From contig OY725501.1 of assembly GCA_963281255.1 (NCBI GenBank), positions 4,131,674 through 4,195,673 of the forward strand: a DNA stretch of 64,000 nucleotides, written 5' to 3'. Below are positions 1 to 12,000 of this stretch, in pieces. Under the pieces are notes generated by a model. That model saw nothing but the letters and a program-made list of their open reading frames with translations. It did no database searches and had not been told where the DNA came from. Numbering within the stretch: the first letter of the stretch is position 1; each line of letters starts with the position of its first letter. A program made the translations under genes and the position numbers. Source of the DNA: Aphrocallistes beatrix. Lineage: Eukaryota; Porifera; Hexactinellida; Sceptrulophora; Aphrocallistidae.

Positions 1-3000
1 CAGCCCTCCACGATACCTAGCAACCAGACAACACCATTGGAATGAGATAACTTGATATCATTCCACTACAGTGCAATTGGGTGGTTCTATATTTAGCAAC
101 TCTACCGAGCAGTTTGTTGTAGGAACCGAGGAAGACGAGGAACTGGAAGTGCATGCGGTAGAGCGCGCGACAGAGCACCAGCGCCTGGGGGGACAGCTTC
201 CCTGGGGGGGAGAGGTCCAGGGAGAGGGTGCTATCTGCCCCCTCCTCCCCTCTGCCGGGCTGAGAGCTGAAGGAGCGCTTGAGGAGGTCGAGGGACTCGT
301 GGGACTGCCTCCTCTTGGTGTTGTATTGGATGAAGTCGTTCTTGATCTCCATCAGGAAGAACTGGAACTTGTCCATGTGTCCGCTCACCAGCCCGCTCAC
401 CACCTAGAACATGACCATATAAGGTAAGTGGTAGATGCCATGGCCATATAAGGTAAGGTGGGAGGTGGCGTGACATATGATGAAACCTCACCTCCTCATC
501 CATGAAGACGTGCGGACACTCCCAGTCATTCATGATGATCTCGATCACGACGATGAGTTTGGAGGCGATCCCCTTGTGCGCCTCTGTGAGGTAGTTGCAG
601 GCCTCTGTGGTTAGATCCACGAACCTGTCCCTCGCCTCCCTGAACAACTTGTTGAACAGATGGAATGTGTGCACCGCCTGCTTCTTATCTCCTGACACGT
701 CTAGCGAGTAAACACAAACATAAACAACTGAAGAGCTGGCCTTAAGAGAACAACCAATAAACATTCAGGATTTGTGCTGCGAGCCACTATGCCACTAACC
801 TGAGGTGTGATTGAGCCACGCGTCCTCCACGTCTTCCCTCTCAACCATCAGGAATGTGGTGTGGGCTGTGGGCGGGAGGAGGAGGAGACTGCTCCCGTCG
901 TCCTCTCCGAACCCTCCCGTCTCCGAGTCGGATAGAGAGGGGCTGCACTCCCTGGTTTCCTTCCTGGGCTAATGGAATGTACATTCACAACTCAACTCTT
1001 CTCACTGACACTAATGCTATCACTCATCCAGACTCACGAGTAAAGTTACCTTGATTTAAGCACAACTCCTTATAAGGAAGTGCTATAGAATACTATGGCA
1101 GTACCACGTACGTCATAAACGGAGAAATCTAAGGACTTAATTTGCTCATTCCCTTATAAGGATATGAACTCACCGATTTGTCGACACCCTCAGTGGAGTC
1201 AGTGGAGGGGATGGAGCTGTCCTCTCGGGTTAGAGAGGTGTCGCTAGCTCCTGTTGTCCAAGTGTCGCTGGGAGGGAGTGGGTTGTCCGGGTCTGGTCCA
1301 GTGGTCCCTGCGTCCTCATTCGGAGCCACCAGGATATCTACTGGATCTAAATATAGAACAGAACAGCTGATCAGAAATAGATCGAAATGCCACATCTTAA
1401 AATCACTGTTAAAATTTGAGTGTAGAAGAAGAAAACAAACAAACAATTCCTCTCACCTTGCTCGTGTTCCCAGGTCTGCAACTCATCTAGAAAACTCCTA
1501 CCGATGATTGGTTCTCCAGCCTTGTAGTGAGGAGATTCCTGAGAGCCAGGCTGGTCGTTAGGGGGGTAGAGTCCACTCTCTGCATCCACAGAAGGTTTCC
1601 TCAGCTTCACACCCCAGGGCAGACCCACCGTGCTGTCCACTAAACGACACATCAGTAAGAACATAATTCCACAGCGACGGATATGGAGCAATGGAATGCA
1701 CGTATCGAGTAGTATAAACCTGTGTTGACGTCATGGTCGCTGATGTCCTCTTCGTCCAGGAAGTTGAACGCCTTGTACAGCATGAGGTCCACGTCCACAG
1801 GGGACCCCTCCTCCCCTGTGTCCGCCGGCCCCTGCTTGAGGGCGGGGGAGTCCAGGGGGGAGGGGGAGGTGTAGGGGTTGTAGAAGGCGGAGATCCCGCG
1901 GTCCGCCTCCGAGTTGAAGAGGACGGAGGAGGTGCGGGACAGCTGCGGGGAGTCTGACGTCATCACGGCGATGGCCCGCGTGAGCAGGTCCTGCGTGGCG
2001 GAGTGGGAGGAGACGCAGTTGTCCCATCCCGGAGCCAGCGAGTTCCTCTGCGTGCACTGCTCGTGCGTGCGGAACTCCCGCTGCGAGATGTCCAGCGTGA
2101 ACCGCATGATGGGCCCCGGCAGGTTCAGTGTCTGGAGACGACACAATGTGTCAAGTGGCACGGTGGCACGGTGGCAGAGAGGATGACGGGCAGCTGGAGG
2201 TACCTGGTCGTCGAAGACAGGGGTGGGGGGTCTCTCCAGGCTGGAGCAGTCGGACACGGCGTCCTGCAGCAGTTGGACGCACTCCTCCCACAGCGGAGTC
2301 TGCAGGAAGACGCTCACGCACCTCAGCAGGCTCTTGTGGAAGTGCGGGAAGTTCGGGTGGGACTGGTCCATCTGCTTCACGAAGGGCGCCAGGATCTGGA
2401 GAATGGGCTTCTGCAGCTGATTCACACCTTTAGTGGATATAAATAGAACAGAACAGACAGGATTGAGTGCAATCAGCTGACTCACCTTCTTCCAGGAGGT
2501 CTAGCAGGGTCCTGGCCAGCTCGTGAACGTGGGCGGAGAAGACAGAGTTGAGGAACTTGGACACGGAGGCCAGCCACATGTGCACTGGCTGGTGGTAGCT
2601 CTTGAGGGAGTACATCTGGAAGAGCGTCCCCAGGCTCTCCAGACCCTCGTCCCCCCGGGACTCCTGTCTGCACGTCTAAAAATAGCCACTGCATAAATAA
2701 ACTCCTCCTAGCCTGACAGCGGATTCAGACAGTTGAGTTGTTATTAACATTTTCACACCTTAGCGATGCTCTCAGAGAATTCCTTAGCTGTGTCGTCGTG
2801 AAGGGAGAAGTTGACAACGAAGATGGGCAGAAGAATGAGGATGTTCCTGGGCAGGCCGAGTGGCTGAGCAGGGAAGAAGAGGCTGGAAGTGGCATGAGGT
2901 GTCAGGCGGCCAATCAGACGGAGGGTTTCTTCGTAGAGAGTGGCAGAGGTCAGCCCCTTGAGCAGCAGCCCCTGAATGCCCGGGTACTCCTCCCAGATCA

Positions 3001-6000
3001 TCGCCTGCAGCATTGCTTGGAGCTGGTTCTAGTGCAGAGGAATGTTAACATACCAGCACGTTGCTAGGTTACAAACTCAGATATTACAGCTTTTAGATAT
3101 ACACTTGAACTGTTGCCATTTGATACGACGATAGAATATCATAATTTCCTGCTAAAATATGGATTGGATTTATCACTACGTGTATAACACAATATTGAAA
3201 TATTTCACACCTGATAAGGTGTTGAAACACTATTGCACATTGTGTAAACCAGTATTGCATTGCCCAAACACCCATCAAATTCTTATCAAATGTTAAGCTT
3301 AGTTCAACGTATCCTTAACATCTGGTTCTACCTCTATAGACTGGGATCCTATGGAGATGACGTTGAGACAGCAGTTCATGAGTTTGAGTGCCATGGAGTA
3401 TTGGTGTGTGAAGTCACTGTTCAGGAGACACAGCGACACCAGCAACACCTTCAGAATGTGCTCCTCCTCCTCGACGGGTGGGGATGCCAGCTATGAAGCA
3501 AAACTATCAAATATTAGCATTCTTCCAAGAGAGATAATATGATAGAGATTCAGAGGAGAGTTTTAACAAAATAATAAGAAACAGGAAAAGATGTACAGTA
3601 GAACTCGGTTAGTACGTACTCATTTCTCTGAGCCAGAATTCATTTATTATATAGATTCCTATGTAATTTCAACTCGGTTAGTACGTACTGTTTTCCGCTT
3701 CCCGGAGGGGTACGTACTAACCGATTTCTACTAGTTGGAATACAAACACAATCTACTCGTGAAGTGCATGACTACCCTTAACACCTTCATTTGTGTCCTA
3801 GTCATGGTATAACTGTTTCAAATGGGTCATAATATGGTTATTCCCAATACCGAGTGAGTTACAAGCACTACTAAAGATGTCCATCGGACTCTATTCTCTA
3901 TTTATAGCTCCCAGCGAGTGGGAACCGAGCAAAAATTTTACTATAAACTAAAAGTCATAGAGCTTAGCTTTCAACGTTAAATCTAAGTCTGCGAGATTAT
4001 TGTAAACCTCTGGTTACACATAAACTGTGGTTGCATTACAAGTGTCACATATTGAATATCTCTATACTACGCCGTTCGTGTAAAAATGAATATTTCAGGT
4101 TAATTATGGAACAGGCGTTCAGCACATAAAGCTGATCTAAGCAGTGGCTATAAATATAACATGGCGCTACTCCGTAGAGGTGTGATGCTACCTCACCTCT
4201 TGAACTGGGACAGCTGGCTCATGAGAGGGAGTGGAGGGAGGGAGGTGTGACCTGCTGTTGTTCCGGGATGGCATCTTGCTTCTATAAATAGAACAGTAAC
4301 AACACCTCTAACATGACTCCGATAGTCCTACCTTGAGTCAGCTGAGAGAGACTTGGTGTCGATATTCCCGGATGAGTTGCTGCGCTTGTGAGTCCGCGCC
4401 TTACTCCTGCCACTCACCGATGACGTCATGGTGTCCCGACTGGCGCCTAGCGAGGAGCTAGGGGTGTCGGGTGGTTTGGCGGGGGCGGGGGCGAGGGAGC
4501 TGGTCAGCTGAGCGACACCTGAGCTGAGTGTGAGCAGGATCTCCATCACGTAGCCCTACAGCCACAGCTATAAATAGCAGCCAATCAGAGGCGGAGTTAG
4601 TGGCGTACCTGCACATCCTCTGAGGTGTCAGCCACCGCCTCGGCTAGCCGCGACACCATCTGGTGGATGGTGGCGGCGGAGAGGCGGATCTCCAGGGCGC
4701 GACACATCTGAAAGGAGCGACACGCGTAGTGTCTGGAGGTGCAGGAGAGAGCCCATTGGAGAGCCACCTGACACCAATCGTTCTTCGCGTCTGGGAAGCG
4801 GAGCTCTGCGGGAGGAATCAGCTGATTAAGCAGGTGCTAAGCATTCATTCCAAACTCTACGTGTGTTGCCATGGACAGAGGTATTCTTCTCTGGAATGCT
4901 AGTCAACTAGCAGACTGTTCTTATAGTAGCTGTTATAGTTCTAACGTTGAGCTGTGGTTTATTATTGGATAATAACGCACTATACTTATCACATACCTAT
5001 AGATATATATTTAGTATCAAGTTACTAGGGACAATTCAATCCAATCAGATATCAGATTTGTACAGTGTACCGTCTGATCTACCTCGCTACAAGAGAAATC
5101 AGCTGATCAGTTCATTTAGAAGGAAACCGAAGTTATTTCGAAGGTATCAACCCTATTTGGCAAAACTGCTAAGCAAATTCAAAGCAAGGGAGAAGTGGGA
5201 TGCAGCATTCCTAAGTACCAGTACAGTATCCTAGCTACCGTGCAGTATCTCCAGCATGTCCTGGATGTAGGAGCGTATCTGATTGGCGGAGGCGAGCTGA
5301 GTGTTCTGAGGAGTTATGTCGTCTTTAGGCCACACAGGTCTGTACGGCTCATTGGCCAGTATCCTAGCAACCAGGTGGAATGCAGGCGGGGTCCGCTCGC
5401 CAGATCCCTGCGGGAAGATCGAATGGATCTCATCGAGAAACTTTTTTAGGCGGGACTTGGCCAGAATGTCGTGAGCTGGATCCGACACCACTAGCAGCGG
5501 CTCTGAGTGGAACGGCTCCGTGCTCTCGAACAGACTACCTGCAAGCAAGTAAACAAGTAAACAAACAAGTAAACAAGTAAACAAACAAACAAACAAACAA
5601 ACAAACAAACAAACAAACAAACAAACAAACAAACAAACAAACAAGTAAACAAACAAGTAAACAAGTAAGTAAACAAACAAACAAACAAGTAAACAAACAA
5701 ACAAACAAGTAAACAAACAAGTAAATAATTAAATAAACAACTAAGCAAACAAGTAAACAACCAACTAAGTAAACAGATAAATAATACAGTATGTGTGAAC
5801 ATAAAGTCTGTTAATATTAAAATTCTGAGTCTGAGCAGTTGTTAGTGCGCGATGAGGCTCTACACTCATCCATGGTTATTTTGGTAAATCTGTTGTCTAA
5901 TATTATTAAGTTAACTTCGTCAATTTGGGATATTAACCGAAGACTGCAAAGTTTACAATACACATTTAGGACAACTTGCTTGACCAATTTATTGATAAGA

Positions 6001-9000
6001 TGATGACACCATTGAAGATGTCCTCACAATGGAATATGCTGTACAACACAGATAAACTAACACCTCTGACTCCACTCATTACGCATAGAACTAACTCTGA
6101 GAGAAGAGCTGCTGCTGCAGGAGCAACAGCTGAGAAGCCAAGGCTGCGTCCTGTCGATTGGCCAGCAGCACCAGCAGCGACACCAAGAGGTGCTTGCAGT
6201 GCTCCGACACCAGAGGTTGCAAGTGGTCGAACCCGAGGAACAGCACGTGCAGCAGGAGGGGCAGCTCCCTCTCCCACGGATGATTTGATTGGTCAACCAG
6301 CACCTGTGTCAGCAGCATCAGAGAGAAGTTGCAGCGGTGCAGCGGCAGCCCTGAGTATAAATAGGAGAGTAACTGGGGGAACGGAACTGGAAATAAGGAA
6401 TGTTTGCATTAGTCCTGTAACTGAGAGTAGAGTCAGTTCTAGCTTACAAGAAGAGTTATGGACGTACGTAGATATAGGAGATACAGATTTTAAATGGCAC
6501 ACCGAATTAATTCCAATGCACTAGTCTGCTGCAAGTATATAACAGAAACAGACCAACCAATGAGCAGAAATATAGGAAATCTTAACACTATAAATGTGAC
6601 AAATTATAACACTTCGATCGTACAGCTAAGACCATAAAGCTAGCAGGAGTACCTGTGGCTCCGAGCTGTAGGAACTCGGTCAGGCGGGCGTAGAAGACAC
6701 TGCCGCTAGGGACAGGGAGGGGATGGGGCTTGCTCTTGCTGCCCCAGACCTTCACCCAGGAGGGGACTTCGTTCTCCAGGACAGTCCCCGATTTGGAGGC
6801 CCAGCTGGCTCTGCTCCCGACCGTGGAGCTCCTGGAGGGGGGCTTGGGGTGGGAAGGAGGGGAGAGGCGAGTTTCCAAAGAATTCTCTTTGCACGAGTTG
6901 TCTGTTTGGAAAATGTTGGTCAGTTTCTCCAATCCGTATTCTATGCCTTGGCTCTTCCTCCACAGAGCTTTGTTCTCGTACAGCTTCCCTGCAGCAAGTC
7001 TGCATCAATAGCATTCAACACTCAGTCTTATGCGATGCAGTGATTGGTGGGAATGTAAGTATGAGATATTTTTAGAGCGATTCTGAGCTCAGTTAATAAA
7101 AATGCAACAAATATTTATGCAAATATTCTCACTTCTGCTACATCATACGTTATGATACACAGCCTTGCAATGAATTGATATCATTCAAGTTATTACGGTC
7201 AATGCTAATTGCAGTGAAAATTTGTTTCAGATGCGAGCAACAAGAGCTGCCAATCTCTTCGAGATTATATCAATCCTGGTTCCTAACAGCAATCACATAA
7301 GCTAATTATAGAATCTATAGTGCTCCTCAACCAATCATCTGAGTTTCCACGGCGTAGCTAACCTTTCGGGTCTGAGATGACTCCGGCGCCAATCGACTTG
7401 GACCTGGCGAGCTGGAATCCCGCGTAGGAGGCGCTCCTGGCGTCCAGGCGGGGGGGCGGGGAGTCCGAGCGACCGAAGATCCCATGCAGGACTTCTGATT
7501 GGTGTCGGGACTTCAGGAGGGTGTCGTTGTGGAAGAGTAAGGTGTCGGATTGTGTCAGAGTGGTGCTCAGCAGGTAGTGCTTCCCAGGGCGTACCTACAT
7601 ATCTCAGGTCAGAATCAATGTTCTGTACCTCAGTGGTATGAATGCAGTCAGAGAAGATACAACTGTGCTATATCACTACCCTTCATATACTACCATGTAA
7701 AACTGCAACTAATACATCAAGCAATGGGCAGTGTGTTACTAAGGTGTTACCTGGAAGTAAGGCGGGGGGGAGATGGGCTCCAGGTATCCGGAGATGATCT
7801 CGACGGAGGACAGCTCCCGGAGCAGGAGGTTGATCACGGGGAGGGGGCTGGCGCGGGAGAGGTAGCAGAGGATGGACTTGGCGTAGTGGAGCAGTCTCGG
7901 CGTGAGGCCTAGCCCCACCACCTGCAGGAGGTACGAGTAGATGCAGCCGATGTTGTGGCCCCAGCCGCAAAGCGACCCCCACATAGCCTCCACCTAGACG
8001 CAGGACATGCCTATCAACCAGTAGCGTAGCTAGGGTGTTGTTTGTATCATCGATATCCACGAGGTAACTGCATACATGCCAACTGTCCCGTTTTTGGCGG
8101 AACGACTCACTTTTTTTGGACTCCATAATACTTTTCCATTGCGTCCGGCCATGTCCCGTGAAATTCAAAGCTGCGTCCCGCTTTTATCAGGGCTCAAGCT
8201 GGCATGTATGTAACCGAGTTCTATCATTCAATATGAATGCGTATAATATGATATTTCTAGAATAAGTATACATCAACACTCTAAATGCCATACATCCCGA
8301 ATAGTAGCCGGGGAACCCCATTTACTATCTGACGAGAAATAGAGATATTTCAGATTTAATTAATTAAGAGACTTTTAAATGGAAAACCGCATGCATGATT
8401 CAACACATTATAACTACAACCTCGTATGGCATGGAGACACAACAGTGTTAGAACAGATTATCTCTGACTAAGATTATGTCAGCACTTGTAATGATAACAA
8501 ATGGAATAACTGAGTTCCTTATACTCACGCAGACAAGATAACATTCCCAGGTAACCATAGCACCATTGACGTACAATGGCATTCTCAGATTACATATAAT
8601 GGAGAGTTCCTTGGATAAACTATATTCTTTCTATTCAATTCAACCTAACAGAACTGAACACAGAAATGGCCACTAATATGCCACCACCTGCTCCCAGTGA
8701 CACCATGGCACACTTCAACCGTGTCGCAGAGCAAATAGAACGCATGTTCAATCAGCTGATCGAACAGCTGATCCAGAGGAAGGACGCCCTCCTCCAGAAG
8801 GTTGTCCAGATGCGAGAGGAGTTCTTGAACAAAGAGAAGGCTCGGATTGAAGCTCTGGAAGAGTTGCTCAGAGCACAGCGACACATGGCAGAACTCAGCT
8901 TAAAGGTCAGTCTCTCTAACAATTAACTATTCATGACTGCGTGTTAGCTTAGAAAGTTGAGATGATAGCAGTTATCTCCATTCGGTTAAAATAGATTCTG

Positions 9001-12000
9001 GAGACCTTAGCTTCATAAGTTTGAGTATACAGGGTGGCTTTTAAGTTCTATCCCAAGCTTTATTAGGTATAAAATTTCTTAAACTCAAACAATCTTAGTT
9101 ATTATGGTCTTTAGAGATTGTAATTTGAATATTCTCAATGATTTTATAAGATTTTTCGAATCTAAGAACTGGAACTGTGTTTTGTATGGTGAGTTTTGTG
9201 GAAAAAATATGTGTCCTGGCTCGCAGCGAAATTCGAGAATCAGGGACCACTGCTTTACAAATTATCTTTCTAGAGTCTTCAAATTCCAGAACAAATTAGC
9301 TCTCACATTTTCCTCGAATAATCTAAATTTGTAGAAATATAGAATGTTTAGATCAGTATGTATTGAGAACATTTTGGATCATATCTTTTGGTGATGTGAA
9401 ATAAAGTGCCATTTGGGCGATTTTGCAAAATGTACCTAATTTGAAGTCGTGAAATAATAACTTTATCTCGTTTCTGATAATGAATTCAATGGATTTGTGA
9501 AATATTTCAAAGGTCACTGTGACCTTTGTTGGTATTGTAATGGATTTCGAATATCGATTGTCCGCAAAAAATTAATAATTTTTCTATTTTTAGAATATAA
9601 TCCGATTCTGTGTTTTAGGCAAATGAGAATCTACCCTTGCACCAGCAAGCAGAACAGCTGTACCATCAGGGACAGAAGGAGAAAGAGACACCAACCAAAC
9701 TCCCTGCCATGACATTCCAATGTCCATCCCTAACAACCCTCCAATCCCAAATATCTGAGTTTGGAGATGTCGTCACCTGGAAATGTCCCGATTACACCAC
9801 TAAGAAGAAACCCGTCGTGTCAGCTGTGAAGCTAGGAACAGGAAATAACGAACTCAAATATCCCGAAGGATTAGCTTTAGACGAAATAACTCAGAAAGTC
9901 TACATAGTTGATTACGATAACAGCTGTGTAAAGGTACTGTCCTTCCAAGGAGAGTTCCTTACTCAGTTTGGACAGGATGTACTCAGGAGACCATATGGGA
10001 TAGCAGTAACAGAAGAATTCATCTTCGTTACAGACTACCACCACAACTCTCTATTCCAATTCAGTAAAGACACTCTCCAACCAATCAACAGAGCTGGAAC
10101 TGAAGGAGAAGCTGAAGGAGAGCTAGCTGGCCCTAATGGATTATGTGTAGACAGAAATGGAGATGTGTTCATAGCAGATTGTTGGAACGACAGAGTGAGT
10201 GTATTCTCAGGTAACCTCCGTTTCAAATCCTGTATTGGGACAGGAATCCTTTACTTCCCTGTAGACGTGAAACTGAGTCCAGATACACTGGTGGTACTAG
10301 ACTGGAGTCCTAACTGCGTGAGAATATTCTCCAGGAGTGGAGACCTGCTCACTTCCTGTGTCTCTCAAGGGGATCAACAGAATTTTTTGGTTTATCAACC
10401 ATCCTTCTTCTGTTTAGATCCAGATATGAATATCTTGATTAGTGACTGGGGACATGACACTATCAAGATATTCACACATTCCGGAGAGCTCATACACACG
10501 ATTGGGAAGAAATGGTTGACAAGAGGAGAACTCATTGAACCCTATGGTATTGCTCTGTCCCATTTGGGGATAATATTTATTGTGTCACGTAATCCTAACT
10601 CCACATTCCAATGTTACTAATCTGTATCTATATCTATTTATGTCCTATCTTGTAGTGTGTCTTGTAACAAACCTAAAAAATACATTTTATATACATATTT
10701 TAGCGGGAAAGTCACATCATATATTTGTAGTAGCCCTACACACTGAAAAGCGGGATAATTCCACCTTTGGGGCGTTTTCGCGGGAAATTACTTTCAACAT
10801 ACCGGTATGTTCAAAAAAGCGGGACGTCCCGCCAAAAACGGGACAGTTGGGCAAGTATGCATTGACTATTTCACTCACAGTTCAGAATTCTACACTTATA
10901 TCTACGTATCATCCAATGTAAGAATTAATAGGAACTCGTATAGTGTCTGAAACAGTACAAGATGAGCATTGACCTCGCTGCACAACAAATAGCGCTTGTA
11001 GCTAAATATAACTCTATAGAGTTTGACCGTGTCCATCATGTTCTAGTGAGATTGCACTGTTCCACTACCAAAGCTATGAACTCACGAGTGATGGCTAAGA
11101 CTGATACGAACTGAGGATGTGGTGGAAGAGGCGTTGCTACTCTCATCACAATCACTCGTGATCAGACTGAAGAAGCTTACTGAAGAAGTGATACTATAAA
11201 GAGCTCCAATAACTTGAACATAGAAATAGTCGACTTTTGCTGATTGAGAAAATGGCCACTCGTCACAATGACGTACATTCCTTAGCTACGATTGTGGAGC
11301 AAATAAACCACTTTTTCGATCAAGTGGTCCAATCGGCGAACAATCGAAGATTGGCGCTGATCGAAGAAGCAAATGCGAGGAACACCGAAATAGAATCAAG
11401 AGTGTCGCGCCGCGCGCAAACCGAGCAAACCTTGATGGGCGTAAAGACGGAGATTGAGCACAAAATAAGGAACAACGAACTCCGAGAGTTGCAGGAGCAG
11501 ATGCTAGCAGAGATCGAGGAGAAACTAGCCAAAGTGAGAGGAGCACAAGGACACGGATCCTCCCTGGTGTTCAGATGTGACTATGGAATGCTGGAGCAGC
11601 TGTTCTCAGACGTGAGTGAGATCGTAGAGCAGCAGGCGCCGAAATATCGAGAGCTGAAGAAGGAGCTAGCTACAGGAAAGTGCGGGAATGCTTCTGGAGA
11701 GTTGTTGGATCCGAGCGGCATCGCGATAGACGAGAGCTCCGGCTACATCTACGTCACCGAGTGTGGCTCTGCTCGAGTCTCGGTCTTCTCTGCCTCGGCG
11801 GAATTCCTCCACTCCTTCACTCACGAGCACATGGCGGAGCCATACGGCGTCGCCATCAGGAAAGATAACGTGTACGTCTCGGACAGAGAAGCCCACGGAG
11901 TGTTCCACTTCAAGATAGAGACCGACATACGTCTTGTCGCTACGTTGGCTGGGAAAGGGTCTAGCGAAGGAAGGTTTGACTCTCCTCATCAGCTCGCCGT

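Noticed and set aside
5231-5802. Long Val-Cys-Leu-Phe repeat open frames on the minus strand
   Set aside because: They are translations of the (AAAC)n simple repeat joined to a real Furry exon at 5239-5538.
8645-8884. Minus-strand frame MSLCSEQLFQSF opposite exon 1 of NHL gene A
   Set aside because: Antisense of the coiled-coil exon; the plus-strand frame splices in phase to NHL blades.
9104-9334. 76-codon plus-strand frame in the intron of NHL gene A
   Set aside because: AT-rich, no homology, lies wholly inside the intron defined by the gene A frame. An ACAGGGTGGC word nearby resembles a Tc1 end but no partner end was found.
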